Shown here in pieces: positions 1 through 8,948 of a stretch of 64,000 bases of DNA (its first letter is position 1; each line of letters begins with the position of its first letter). The notes below the pieces were generated by a model. It ran no database searches. It saw only the letters and a list, made by a program, of their open reading frames with translations, and was not told the DNA's origin. The translations under genes and the position numbers were made by a program. Origin of the DNA: Bradyrhizobium yuanmingense (GTDB taxonomy: Bacteria > Pseudomonadota > Alphaproteobacteria > Rhizobiales > Xanthobacteraceae); the NCBI RefSeq assembly GCF_900094575.1, contig NZ_FMAE01000003.1, forward strand, positions 682,001 through 746,000. The letters are read 5' to 3'.

Positions 1-1076
1 CTTTCGACCGTATCCAAATAGAAAGTCTTGGCGTCCGGACACGTGCCGCTCTCTGTCGCCGCCGAGCAGCGAATGCGAACACGCCCTGATTTGTCGCGCC
101 CATTGGTTGCCATGCCCGAGCCGCACGAGCCGCAACGGAGCAGGCCAGATAGCATCCGACGAGGCCGGCGTTGATGGCTGGGGTGGGTGTGACTGCGCTC
201 CTCTTTGCGTTGCTGAGCAGCTGCGAATAGCTCTGGATTGACAATTGCAAGGTGCGGAACTTCAGCCACCTGCCAGTCACTCTTACGATTTGGTCGTGAC
301 AGTCGCTTTCCCGAGTCGGGATCTTTCACCATCCTGACCTTGTTCCAGACGAGGCGCCCTACATAAAGCTCGTTCTGCAGAATGCCGGCACCCCTCCCGA
401 GATTGCCATTGATAGTTGACGCATTCCATGCCCGCCCTCGCGGAGGTGATACCCTCTCCTTGTTGAGATCGTGCGCGATTTCACGAGGCGTCCGACCGTC
501 CACGTATTCCTGGAAGATGCGCCGGATCATCTCTGCCTCGGCCTCGACGATGACTCGTTCGCCGCTCTTTCCGGCGACCGCGGCGTATCCGTATGTGAGG
601 CCACCTCCAGCCAAACCTTGCTTGACCCGACCTGCTTGGCCACGCCGCACCTTGTGCGCGTTGTCTTCACGATAGAGTTGTCCGACCAGGCCGCGAAGAC
701 CGACCAGCACAGTGTTAACGACGCCTTCGTGGACCGCCCGGATCTCGATGCCGAGAAAAGATAGTCGCTTATGGATACCCGCGAGGTCTTCCATGTCGCG
801 AGAGAGGCGGTCGAGCGCTTCAACGATCACTACGTCAAAGGATCTCTCCCGCGCTTGGTCCAACATCCGCAGAAGGCCTTCGCGTCCCATGACCGAGCCA
901 CCTGAACGAGCTCGATCTTCATGGGTGCTGATAACCGTTAAGCCTTCGCGCTCTGCATAGCTTTGACAAAGTGAAAGCTGATCTTCAATCGAACGCTCGT
1001 TCTGAAGATCGGTTGAGAATCGAGCATAGATCGTCGCTCTCTTCCTTGACTCTTCGATCGACGAGCTCTCTTTCAT
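1..1076 (-). CDS. Large serine recombinase, 3' end outside window
   Basis: The reading frame is open from an ATG at 1076 to the left edge, so the protein (about 358 residues seen) is truncated by the window and not broken. The N-terminal resolvase domain starts at about residue 14 with the catalytic serine in YARFS. It continues with ALDRLSRD and a central Recombinase domain (YVDGRTPREIAHDLN). Next comes the start of the zinc-ribbon domain with a CGSCGSG motif and a further Cys. This is the layout of large serine integrases that catalyse site-specific strand exchange for phages and integrative elements. The start is supported by an AGGGAAG box just upstream. It lies at the far left of the mobile region and may belong to another element whose rest is outside the window. 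Confidence 0.88.
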   Translation of the reverse strand, partial: MKESSSIEESRKRATIYARFSTDLQNERSIEDQLSLCQSYAEREGLTVISTHEDRARSGGSVMGREGLLRMLDQARERSFDVVIVEALDRLSRDMEDLAGIHKRLSFLGIEIRAVHEGVVNTVLVGLRGLVGQLYREDNAHKVRRGQAGRVKQGLAGGGLTYGYAAVAGKSGERVIVEAEAEMIRRIFQEYVDGRTPREIAHDLNKERVSPPRGRAWNASTINGNLGRGAGILQNELYVGRLVWNKVRMVKDPDSGKRLSRPNRKSDWQVAEVPHLAIVNPELFAAAQQRKEERSHTHPSHQRRPRRMLSGLLRCGSCGSGMATNGRDKSGRVRIRCSAATESGTCPDAKTFYLDTVE

Positions 1077-1868
1077 GATCTTCCCTCGCAGCCAGACGAG
1101 CAAGTACGCGCGCAAGGCGTAAGATCGCCTTGTCTGGATTCGTCTGCAAGGACAATTTGCGATGCGCATCCTGCACGATTGAACCTCTAGGTCATCGCGC
1201 AACTCAACGAGGTGCACGCACCTGCGCTGGCGCCATTCCACAAAATGTCGGCGTTGGTGATCATCCAGAGCATCATGCTCTGGCGGTGCCTAAGCGGAAC
1301 GGCCGCTATGAGCTCGTCGTGTAATTGGATGCCGCGGCGAAGAAAAAGGGATGCAGCTCGGAAGGCATTCGCCCGCCGAAGTGTGCACTGCTAGCAAGTG
1401 TTACGTCCAGCTCTTTGTACGTGGCTAGATTCTGGGGCGAGAATCCGGCACCGTCACCAACAGACTGTGACCAGCTATTGATCTCATTGCTATTTTTGGC
1501 CAGAAATAAACCTGCAACCAGACCGTTATGAGCGGGAAGGGGTCGCGGGAGGACACTGAAAATATTGATGAATTTGGTGAAGATTGGTAGCGTTCGTTCG
1601 CGTTCTGTTACGCCGTAGCGTTGGTTATTGGTTGGTTGGAGAACGCGACGTGGCGTTAGTGCAGCTCTATAGAGTGGCGTTCATGCATTTCACTCAACAG
1701 ATCAAAGCTTGCTTGCCATGTGGAACAGCATTCAGCGGCAAGTAGCGGCAGACGAGGCAGGGGCGGTCGGTACCGCTTTATCGGGGCAAATGTCCGCGCC
1801 TATGCTGGACAGCTTCAAACCGAGCTAGAGTCACGCAAGCCGCGGTACACGCCGATTCGGTGGCACTG
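1077..1868. other. Long non-coding or decayed stretch
   Basis: I find no convincing gene in these roughly 790 bases. The open frames are short, overlap on both strands and lack recognisable motifs. Coding character returns only at the phasin remnant that follows. The stretch probably consists of eroded mobile-element or chromosomal sequence. Confidence 0.5.
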
Positions 1869-2140
1869 ATGATAAATCGATCGGTGGACGTGCCGCGCGA
1901 TGTGCGGGAGCTTGTTGAAAAGACCATCGACCAAACGGAGAGGGCGTTCTCGTTTTTCTTTGAGCAAGCCAAGCTGCCGGGCAACCTTGCGCTGAACTTC
2001 GCGTAACAGAACGTCACAACTTCTCTGGAATATGCGCGTAAGCTCGCCGCCGCGCAAAACTTGCAAGAGGTCGTTTCCTTCAGGCCGAATTTCTGCGGAC
2101 TCAGATCGAGCACGCCAGTCAGTTCACGCCGAAGGCTTAA
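1869..2140 (+). pseudogene. Phasin remnant
   Basis: The frame from the ATG at 1869 gives a phasin-like helix: VPRDVRELVEKTIDQTERAF followed by FFFEQA. A TAA then interrupts it at about 1989. The same frame resumes with QNVTTSLEYARKLAAAQNLQEVV, which is the typical phasin segment. It then slips to the next frame (AEFLRTQIEHASQFTPKA) before a stop at 2138. Phasins coat polyhydroxybutyrate granules and are common in rhizobia. The in-frame stop plus the frameshift make this a pseudogene. Its 3' end overlaps the convergent DUF3833 remnant. Confidence 0.75.
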
Positions 2141-2612
2141 GCTTCCTATACGTCACAAGGGCCGTGGCGAACGGAATGCCCGCTCGCCCGGCGCTTCCCC
2201 GAACGATGCAGGTCCGGGCCATCAATCGCATAGAACCAATCATCAAAGTTCAGCTTGAACGACTTCCCGTCGCCTTGTGGCGTCTCGCGACTATATTTCC
2301 AATGAAATGCGCATCTGGCTTGCTCGCCCGTGGCCTCGCCATCTAGCCGATTTTCGTGCCCCGTGTACTGGCCTTCGCCCATTTTGTGGATGGTCCAGCG
2401 TAGCGTGTCGCTGTGGCCATCATCGAAGGTGTACGTCTCCGTGAACACAACGGTATCGGTGTCTTCGTCCAATTCGCCGTGACCCGATATCGTCGCTCGC
2501 TTAAGAAGCCACCGACAAGGCTTTCAACCACAGCCCATCCTTCCAGGCGGCCGACGAAGAATGCTTCGGGCAGAAATAGCGGTTTGGTTTCTTTGAAGTG
2601 GGCGATAGCCAT
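2124..2612 (-). pseudogene. DUF3833/lipocalin-like protein remnant
   Basis: Three consecutive frames together give a DUF3833-like protein. The first holds HFKETKPLFLPEAFFVGRLEGW. The second, after a shift near 2470, holds FTETYTFDDGHSDTLRWTI and FKLNFDDWFYAIDG. The third, after a shift near 2225, holds AGIPFATALVTYRKL and ends at 2124. The family usually has one continuous frame of about 170 residues, so at least two frameshifts have occurred. Its function is not established; members resemble lipocalins. It lies among other decayed genes. Confidence 0.6.
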
Positions 2613-2660
2613 AGCGGAGCCCTTCGAAAGCCGTCTAACGAACTAAGTCTCCTCCTGAGA

Positions 2661-2837
2661 TCAGGTTCCTGATCGGCGCGGAAACATGCTTGGTTCGGTG
2701 CGCTCTACCATCCGCAGCACGCTCTTGCAGGACGGACATTCATACGATCGGATTTCGTACCGCGTGGCGGCGGGCTCGCTGCCGACGAACTTTCGCGGCT
2801 TGTGGCACGCGGTGCAGAGGTATTGATTGCGGTCCAT
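2661..2837 (-). CDS. Small zinc-ribbon protein
   Basis: This 58-residue protein has two CxxC pairs (CTACHKPR and CPSCKSV) around a short basic core, the arrangement of a treble-clef or zinc-ribbon fold. The ATG at 2837 is preceded by GGGG six bases upstream, which favours it over the ATG 12 bases earlier. Small proteins of this kind are common and uncharacterised in Bradyrhizobium. The intact frame stands out among the neighbouring pseudogenes. No function is assigned. Confidence 0.6.
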   Translation of the reverse strand: MDRNQYLCTACHKPRKFVGSEPAATRYEIRSYECPSCKSVLRMVERTEPSMFPRRSGT

Positions 2838-3035
2838 AGCAGACCCCAAAACGCAGCGTTAGAACAGAAGAGAAAGGCCGCCCGCAACAATCGAGCGGCC
2901 ACCGGGTCAAAGATCAAGCGGCTGATCGCAGTCCCAGCGCCCGCATCGTATCTTGAGTGCGAGGGGGAGAAGAGTCGGAAATCCGACGCTCCCAGCAGGA
3001 ATGGCTGAACTAGTGGCCTCTTAGACACACTGTCA

Positions 3036-3605
3036 TTAGTCCTGCCGCAGTCCTTTGAAGAATGGATACAGCTTTCCTTCCGCTGATTTGGCGCGATACT
3101 CGATCTCGGCCATTAGCTCGGGCTCCACCCAAATGCCGCGACGCGCGATGCGCTTTGTGTAGGGCTGCGTTTTGCGAATGAGCGGCTTTAGCTTTCGCTG
3201 TAGTTCTTTCCTATCGGCAGGCGAAAAGCCGTAGTCAACCTTCCCGGCGTACAGAAACTCGTTGCCTTTGCGGCGGCCGATGTACATGCCGTCCCATTTG
3301 GTGCCGCCTAGCGCGTAGCCAGCAATGGCCAGCGTCTCGCGTTGTGCGCACGTCACTTTTACCCATCCAGTGCCCCGGCCGCTTTCGTATCGGCTGTCAC
3401 GCACCTTCGACACAACGCCTTCTAAGCCGGTCTTGCACGCATGTTTGAACATGTCCTGGCCGTCTATCTCAAAGCTTTCGCTGAATTGGATAGCCGTGCC
3501 ATCAACGATCTTACGCAACAGCGCTTTGCGCTCGAACAGCGGCACCATGCGCAGATCGCGACCATTTAGATATCGGTTGCGAAAAATTCGGCGTTGCCTT
3601 TTGTA
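3036..3605 (-). pseudogene. LigD-type ATP-dependent DNA ligase, C-terminal fragment
   Basis: From about 3572 leftward the frame reads as the back half of a LigD-like ligase: LNGRDLRMVPLFERKALL, FSESFEIDGQDMF, GLEGVVSKVRDSRYESGRG, WVKVTCAQRETLAIAGY and the OB-fold region ending KLYPFFKGLRQD. The nucleotidyltransferase half with the catalytic lysine motif is absent. Just upstream, GNAEFFATDI is found in another frame, which suggests a frameshift and a larger deletion. Full LigD proteins exceed 800 residues. This is therefore a non-functional remnant of an NHEJ ligase gene. Confidence 0.75.
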
Positions 3606-3797
3606 GCCGAGAGTTTTCCAATGCTTCCTGACGTTCGCTACGGCTTTCCATTCTGCGCTTCTGCTTCCGTTGACGTGGAAGGCGGCGCGTCTCAAGGTAG
3701 CTCCTCCGATTGTGAGGGAGGCGTAATCTTGATACGGCTTGGTCCGGAGTTCGAACGCAGTGTCCAAACTGAACGCGAGGTGGCGGCAGATAAGTCG

Positions 3798-4016
3798 ATG
3801 CCCTGTCATCAAGGTCGACGCCTTCCGTTTGCCCAGCGGTTGACCTGCACCGTCGCCGAGGCTTGTGAAGTGACCGGTCTCGGGCGGACAAAGATTTATG
3901 AATTAATCGGCGATGGTCGAGTTACCACGACGACCGTCGGTCGCCGTCGGCTAGTCATGGTGCAATCTCTGCTGGCTCTGGTTGGCGTCAATATGACACC
4001 AGCCAACCGTGCATAG
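3798..4016 (+). CDS. Excisionase-type HTH DNA-binding protein
   Basis: This is a 72-residue protein with a MerR/excisionase-like helix-turn-helix: TVAEACEVTGLGRTKIYELIGDGRVTTTTVGRRRLV. Such proteins act as recombination directionality factors or small regulators in integrative elements. It sits next to the convergent tyrosine integrase (4177-5583), so it is a candidate Xis for that integrase. The frame is open well upstream, but the earlier part is antisense to the ligase remnant. I therefore take the ATG at 3798, although no strong ribosome-binding site is visible there. Confidence 0.65.
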   Translation: MPCHQGRRLPFAQRLTCTVAEACEVTGLGRTKIYELIGDGRVTTTTVGRRRLVMVQSLLALVGVNMTPANRA

Positions 4017-4078
4017 GTTCGCGGCTCCTAATGACAGTCACCCGAACAGGTGCGGAAGCTGACGACAGCACGCCTATC

Positions 4079-4149
4079 GAATCAATCGTGAAATAGCTCT
4101 TGATTCAATTGTGTATCAGCCCGGAAAAGCAGCGAGTGCGCTCCGGGCT
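4079..4149. other. Two inverted repeats between excisionase and integrase
   Basis: GAATCAA at 4079-4085 pairs with TTGATTC at 4100-4106. AGCCCGGA at 4118-4125 pairs with TCCGGGCT at 4142-4149. They lie between the 3' ends of two convergent genes, so they may be terminators or part of an arm-type recombinase site. No T-run follows either hairpin. Confidence 0.4.
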
Positions 4150-4176
4150 TGGGGCCGCGGAGCCAAGCCTGCAGAC

Positions 4177-5583
4177 TTATGCGTTAGATGGCAAAAGCTT
4201 CTTACTGTCATCCGCGCCGGCCGCATTTTCACCGGGCCGCGGGACCAGCGGTACCACTGCTGCCCGAGCGAGATCTTCCAAAGCTGTCGAGATATATTTG
4301 GCGTAGTGCCCCTCGATCATTTTCACAGAAGTGTTGTGCAGTTTAGCAACGTGCTGAATGGGGAGGCGGTTTCGCAAGCCCCGCACGATGCTGGAATGTC
4401 GTAACGCATAAGGAATGGCTTCCGGCAGCCCTGCGCGCTCGCGGATCGCATGCCACGGACGAGTAAGTTCTGCCGTCTTCCACGGACCGCGTTCTGATTT
4501 TCTCCAAACGATGCTACCTGCTTCCTGCTCATGGCTCCATCGCTCGAACAACGGCGCGTCTCTTGGACGATCTAGGATTCCCGGTAAGAGGACTTCGACG
4601 ATATCTTCGCCCACCGGAACTGGTACGGAGCCGCCGTTGCCGCCACGTCCCTTGTAGGAACCTGGTACCATCAAACGTCGCTCTTTCCGTTGTGCATCGC
4701 TAACGCGCATCCGCCTTGCCTGCGCAAATCGCGCGCCCGTTGCTGCAAGGCACACGACAATGCGATATAGATCGCCTTCAAATCCTTGCTCGTCGTCGAT
4801 CTCGCATGCGGCTTGAAGCAACGTGCTGATCTGCGCGTCCGTGAGGATTTGATTGTCTCGAGCAACAGATATCTCGTCATCGTCATCAATGCGCTCAGCC
4901 TTAAACCCGTCTTTCACAATCGAGAGGAATGTTGGATTCAGCTTCTTTTGTTCCGCCGTCAAGCGTGGCCATGCAGCATTCAGCGCCGCCTTCAGGTCGT
5001 TTATGAGCCGCTGTTTTGTCGTCGCCTTCAATTCTACAGGAAGGTCCTCGCGCCACGTCAAAAGATCATCTTCCTGTAGCGCGTGTAGATGGACTGCGGC
5101 GAGAGAGGCGGCCTCAACGGCTTCTTGGCTGCCACGCTGCTCTTGACCAAGAACGTAACGCCGCAAGCGGCGACCAGCATCGGATCGAACCTCGCGTCCG
5201 GCCCGTCGGCTATCACGGGCATTACGTTCCCTGATGTATGTCTCTACAGCCGTCCGCACGGTGGGTACCGGTCCGGCGGCTTGTGCCGCCGCTTCTATTC
5301 TGGACCGGGTGACGTGTTCCCGCGCTTGTGTCACCGCCTGCTCGAAAGTCAGCGTGCCTTCGGCAAGTTTGTCGTTGACGTCGTTGGCGATGCCGACCGG
5401 CGCCTGCTTGTAGTTGGCTCCTTCATGGTGATTGCGCCAGCGCACGAACCAAACGCCGCTCCGCTTGCCCTTGCGATAGCCAAGATGCGCCTCGGCATCG
5501 AGGCGGCGCCAATGGACGCCAAGCTCCAGTTTCGAACGCGCCTTGGCAGTCGTGATCTGAGCCTCAGTGAGCGTCTTTGTCAC
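4177..5583 (-). CDS. Tyrosine recombinase/integrase
   Basis: This 468-residue phage-type integrase has an N-terminal arm-binding and SAM-like region followed by the catalytic domain. Visible catalytic elements are the first arginine in ATGARFAQ, RHSS in YALRHSSIVRGL, and the nucleophilic tyrosine region GHYAKYIS. Such enzymes insert and excise elements at tRNA genes. It starts about 140 bases from the tRNA-Glu fragment at 5725-5773 and reads away from it. A second integrase starts on the other side. The adjacent excisionase-type gene may control direction. It appears intact. Confidence 0.9.
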   Translation of the reverse strand: MTKTLTEAQITTAKARSKLELGVHWRRLDAEAHLGYRKGKRSGVWFVRWRNHHEGANYKQAPVGIANDVNDKLAEGTLTFEQAVTQAREHVTRSRIEAAAQAAGPVPTVRTAVETYIRERNARDSRRAGREVRSDAGRRLRRYVLGQEQRGSQEAVEAASLAAVHLHALQEDDLLTWREDLPVELKATTKQRLINDLKAALNAAWPRLTAEQKKLNPTFLSIVKDGFKAERIDDDDEISVARDNQILTDAQISTLLQAACEIDDEQGFEGDLYRIVVCLAATGARFAQARRMRVSDAQRKERRLMVPGSYKGRGGNGGSVPVPVGEDIVEVLLPGILDRPRDAPLFERWSHEQEAGSIVWRKSERGPWKTAELTRPWHAIRERAGLPEAIPYALRHSSIVRGLRNRLPIQHVAKLHNTSVKMIEGHYAKYISTALEDLARAAVVPLVPRPGENAAGADDSKKLLPSNA

Positions 5584-5724
5584 GGCATACGAACCCGGAG
5601 TCGTCGAATATCCGTCGAATAAGCATCGGCGTACAAAGCCGAACAGCGAAGAACGGATTCTACATAAACTATTGAGAAGGCTATATTATGACGAACGACC
5701 GCGAACCCCCGCGGAAAATGTTTC

Positions 5725-5775
5725 CAGCCCTCTCAAGGCTGAAACAGGGGTTCGATTCCCCTAGGGAGCGCCAGC
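5725..5775 (+). other. tRNA-Glu(CUC) 3' half, attachment site
   Basis: CAGCC, the loop CTCTCAA and GGCTG form an anticodon arm with anticodon CTC. A T-arm (AGGGG TTCGATT CCCCT) and the acceptor strand AGGGAGCG with CCA follow. The bases upstream do not supply a matching 5' acceptor (GCTCCCT) or D-arm, so this is a 3' fragment and not a working tRNA. The last 20 bases (5756-5775) recur at 19752-19771, which marks them as the crossover core of an integrative element. Confidence 0.75.
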
Positions 5776-5872
5776 CACATCCTAAGCCATTGAAAAGATG
5801 AAAACTCTAAGCAATCATAAGCTTAGAGCGGCCGCCTTGCTACACAACCGTAGCCCACAAAGGTGGTCCACA

Positions 5873-7696
5873 ATGGCGGCTTTAAGTTACATGCAGCGGC
5901 GTGCGTCCGGCACCTACGAGTTTCGCAAGAGGCTACCCGAAGCACTCGCTGGGAAGCCCGCACCGTCTCACATTCGCGATGCTTTCCCCGACCTCGTCAA
6001 TCCTAAGACGCAGCGCTTCAAGCGTGAACTTGTTCGGTCCCTCGCGACGAAAGAACTGAAGCAGGCGAAGCGGCGCGATCATCAGGAGGCCTTGAAGGCG
6101 GCCCGGTTGTTTGACGCCGCAGTGGAGGCTCTAACACCTCGCGCCATAGTCGCGCAGCCGGTGAACCTCGATCTAAAGCAACTAAGCGACGACGTCTTCG
6201 CAGCGTTGCTTGCCGAGGACGAAGCCGAGCGAACGGATGGCGATGACCGGCGGTATCTCCAAACACCTCACGAACGAGCGGATTGGCCCGACCTAGCGGC
6301 CGTGCCGCCAAGCACACAGATGGGAATGTCCGCCGACCATGCTCACATGTACGGTGAACTGCTGCCGGTGTTCGAAGACGAGTTTCGTACCGCCTACGCC
6401 CGGCGTGACCCCAAGATCGTCTATCCCGAGACTAACATCGCCCTCAAAGCGCGTGGCATCTACTTAAGTAAATCGTCGCCGGAGTTTCAGAAGGCCGCCC
6501 TAGCGGTCCTTGAAGCTCATGTGCGGGCCTACGATGCCATGAAGAAACGGCAGCGCGGGGAAATCATCCCCACTCCGGTCGTGGCCGAGCGATCTGCCGA
6601 TGAACTCGGACCGAAGCTCTCCAAGGCTCTGGCGTCATGGGCTGCCGGCGGTTCGGCGCACAATGCCAAGAGGCCGAATGCCAACACGGTGACGGAGGCG
6701 GAGCAAGCCATCCGGTACTTCAAGGAATTGCATGGCGATCTACGGCTTGGCGAGATTACCCGCGAGAAGGCCCGCGAATTTCGTGACGCCGTTGCCGGAG
6801 TGCCCGCCGCATTGCCGCGCGATTTGCGCCGGTTACCCTTGCCGGAGTTGCTGAAGCGGGACCTTTCTGAGTTCAAACCCCGCGAGGCAACCACCGTGAA
6901 TAAGATCGTTCAGGTTCTGGGTGGAATCGTCTCTCGGGCCGAGCGCGAAGGCTTTCTCGATAAGGTCCCCGGCTTCGTGAATCCATTCGGGAAGGCCATT
7001 CGGTTCTCCGTCGATAATCATCAGACGCGCCGGAAGCATTTCGAGAAGCTAGACCTGAAGGCGATCTTCGCGTCACCTGTATATGCGAACAACGAGCGTC
7101 CTACCGGTGGTGGTGGCGAAGCGGCCTTCTGGTTTCCTCTTATCAGTCTGCTTTCCGGGATGCGCCTGGATGAAATCGCACAGTTGCGGATATGCGATCT
7201 CCGGCAGGACGAAGACACGAAGCGATGGTACTTCGATATTGACCGGACTGGTGGGCGCTCAACGAAGACCAACTCATCCATCCGTCATGTGCCCCTACAC
7301 CGAGAACTCAAGCGCATCGGCTTGCTGAGGTACAGGGAGACACTGCTCAAGAGAGGCGGTAACTTGGAGAGCCCACTGTGGCCGGACGTCGATGCTGAGG
7401 GTGAGCGAACACGTTCATCAGCATGGTCAAAGTGGTTTGGTCGCTATCTCCGCTCGACGTGTGGCGTAGCGGATACCGCTAAGGTATTTCACTCCTTTCG
7501 CCATACCTTCAAGCGGATGACCCGGGACGCGAACATCTCCGAGGAAATGCATGACGCTCTGACGGGCCATTCTGGGAGAGGCGTAGGGCGATCATACGGC
7601 AAGGGCTTTTCGCTGAAACCTTTGGCGGTCGCGATCGATAGTGTCAAAGCTCCTGTTGATTTGGGAGCATTACGCTGGGAAATGCAGCGTCGTTAA
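5873..7696 (+). CDS. Tyrosine integrase of the 14-kb element
   Basis: This is a large (607-residue) tyrosine recombinase with a long N-terminal region that begins YMQRRASGTYEFRKRLP, as in DUF6538-type integrases. Catalytic residues are visible: Arg in SGMRLDEIAQL, HSFRHTFKRM, GHSGRG and Tyr in RSYGKG. I choose the ATG at 5873 because AAAGGTGG lies just upstream. The frame is open to 5798, but that part lies in the att-flanking sequence. It is the first gene inside the left att core, the usual place for the element's integrase. It overlaps the next gene's 3' end by four bases. Confidence 0.9.
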   Translation: MAALSYMQRRASGTYEFRKRLPEALAGKPAPSHIRDAFPDLVNPKTQRFKRELVRSLATKELKQAKRRDHQEALKAARLFDAAVEALTPRAIVAQPVNLDLKQLSDDVFAALLAEDEAERTDGDDRRYLQTPHERADWPDLAAVPPSTQMGMSADHAHMYGELLPVFEDEFRTAYARRDPKIVYPETNIALKARGIYLSKSSPEFQKAALAVLEAHVRAYDAMKKRQRGEIIPTPVVAERSADELGPKLSKALASWAAGGSAHNAKRPNANTVTEAEQAIRYFKELHGDLRLGEITREKAREFRDAVAGVPAALPRDLRRLPLPELLKRDLSEFKPREATTVNKIVQVLGGIVSRAEREGFLDKVPGFVNPFGKAIRFSVDNHQTRRKHFEKLDLKAIFASPVYANNERPTGGGGEAAFWFPLISLLSGMRLDEIAQLRICDLRQDEDTKRWYFDIDRTGGRSTKTNSSIRHVPLHRELKRIGLLRYRETLLKRGGNLESPLWPDVDAEGERTRSSAWSKWFGRYLRSTCGVADTAKVFHSFRHTFKRMTRDANISEEMHDALTGHSGRGVGRSYGKGFSLKPLAVAIDSVKAPVDLGALRWEMQRR

Positions 7697-8178
7697 GTGT
7701 TTAGTTTGGCGCGAATGCAGAGATCGCGAAGTAGCGGCGTCCAACGATTGCAGACGAGATCGACTGTTTGAGGTGTAGCGAATTCGGGTTGCGGCCATGC
7801 CCTTTGTGCCGTCAACTTTGCGCAGGCATCGACACGCGCATCAAATTCTTCGCGCTCTCTCCCCTCAACGAAGTTTCTTGCTGTGCTGGCCGGTGCGGTG
7901 ACAATTGTTAGCATGCCGCAACTGTCAACAACTTGATTTTGCATCGTGGCTGGCTCTGCGTTCAGGGCCCATTTGTCCAGCTTTGCAAGATAAAACTCCC
8001 TTATCTGCTTTAGCCGTTCATCCTCCGGTATTTTCTCAACGGAGTTAAAAAGAGCGCAGAACGGGCTCTTAGTTGCTGCACCGCAAACAGCCGCGCTCCA
8101 AGACGCAGCCAAGGTGGCGTTGTGCGAATAGACAACGGTGGCTGAAAGGACCAAGACGTAAACAATGCGTAAGGCCAT
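7693..8178 (-). CDS. Secreted cysteine-containing protein of unknown function
   Basis: This 161-residue protein has a clear signal peptide (RIVYVLVLSATVVYS and a short Ala-rich end before SWSAAVCGAA). The mature part has six cysteines and no domain that I recognise. It is probably periplasmic. It converges on the integrase gene with overlapping stop codons, and its start faces the divergent XRE regulator about 85 bases away. It is likely cargo of the element. Confidence 0.6.
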   Translation of the reverse strand: MALRIVYVLVLSATVVYSHNATLAASWSAAVCGAATKSPFCALFNSVEKIPEDERLKQIREFYLAKLDKWALNAEPATMQNQVVDSCGMLTIVTAPASTARNFVEGREREEFDARVDACAKLTAQRAWPQPEFATPQTVDLVCNRWTPLLRDLCIRAKLNT

Positions 8179-8262
8179 GATCTACTCCGGAAGGCGGACT
8201 TGATAAGAAATGAGACTCATAGTCCGTAGACCAAAAGTCAACATCTCGGCCCTGTCGCTCGC

Positions 8263-8499
8263 ATGGAAGACGAGACAGGGATCGTTGACGTGTTGGCGGC
8301 GGCCGTGCGGAAGGCCCGCAAGGGTCTCGGGCTGTCCCAAGAGGATTTGGCCCTAGAGGCGGGGCTAGATCGGACCTACGTCAGTCAGGTGGAGCGAGGC
8401 ACCCGCAACTGCACCATCATCGTCCTGGCCCGCTTGGCTCGTGCCTTGAAGACGACCCCTGATCGGCTGCTCGTCCCCCAGAAGAGGACCCGGGGTTAG
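8263..8499 (+). CDS. XRE-family transcriptional regulator
   Basis: This is a 78-residue protein consisting almost entirely of a Cro/C1-type helix-turn-helix: ARKGLGLSQEDLALEAGLDRTYVSQVERGTRNCT, then a helix ending LKTTPDRLL. Small XRE proteins often keep integrative elements quiescent or control restriction-modification genes. It is transcribed away from the secreted-protein gene and probably controls the intervening promoter region. It is a plausible C-protein-like regulator for the element, but the restriction genes are 5 kb away. Confidence 0.85.
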   Translation: MEDETGIVDVLAAAVRKARKGLGLSQEDLALEAGLDRTYVSQVERGTRNCTIIVLARLARALKTTPDRLLVPQKRTRG

Positions 8500-8618
8500 G
8501 CCTGAATCTCGTCCGGTGTCAGGCAGGTCACTTTTAGCACTGGACCTCAGGTTAGGCCCGAACAGGACTGTTTGATTTAGCTCAATGATCACTGTCGTCC
8601 TCTTGCCAAGCCTTAGGC

Positions 8619-8750
8619 ATGAAAGAGCCTGAGCCCCAGAAACGTCCGACGCCCAAGCCGACGCGCATGGAGGAGGCTCGACGCCTCATCGAAGAGTATG
8701 TCGATGACCTCCGAGAGATCATCAGGAAGCTGCGTCAGAGGATGAATTGA
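8619..8750 (+). CDS. Small charged protein, 43 residues
   Basis: An ATG at 8619 opens a short frame with a proline-rich start (MKEPEPQKRPTPKP) and then one amphipathic charged helix (EEARRLIEEYVDDLREIIRKLRQR). The helix looks like a coiled-coil or dimerisation segment. The abrupt change from disordered to helical composition and the clean stop support coding. There is no strong ribosome-binding site. Function is unknown; I keep it as a likely small gene downstream of the XRE regulator. Confidence 0.5.
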   Translation: MKEPEPQKRPTPKPTRMEEARRLIEEYVDDLREIIRKLRQRMN

Positions 8751-8835
8751 GATCGCCTTGGTCCGCACCATGGTTCGGCCCTATGGAGGAGACCGAAGGG
8801 TTAGTCTTAGGGGCTGTCCTTTGAGGGGGCCATGT

Positions 8836-8948
8836 AGGAGGGGTGGTGGGTCACTCACCCGAGCTTGGAGGTGACCCTTCAGGGTTGGTGAAGGGTGAAC
8901 CTTAGAGGCCGCACTAGGGGTGACAATGGAGGAGGGGTGGTGTCACCC
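8836..8948. repeat. G-rich direct repeats and hairpin in a 330-base gap
   Basis: AGGAGGGGTGGTG occurs at 8836-8848 and again at 8930-8942. GGGTGACA (8918-8925) pairs with TGTCACCC (8941-8948) and overlaps the second copy. The whole gap 8751-9079 is strongly G-rich on the plus strand and has no credible gene. It lies just beyond the end of the polymerase-like gene, so a role in replication or DNA processing is possible but not shown. Confidence 0.55.

Noticed and set aside
1130-1531. Short rightward frames after the serine recombinase
   Set aside because: They overlap one another in different frames and lack ribosome-binding sites, motifs or consistent coding character.
3606-3812. Upstream extension of the ligase frame to 3812
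   Set aside because: The extra residues do not look like ligase sequence, and the expected preceding segment appears in another frame.
5701-5775. Functional tRNA gene
   Set aside because: The anticodon and T arms are good but the 5' acceptor strand and D-arm are absent, so only a 3' fragment is present.
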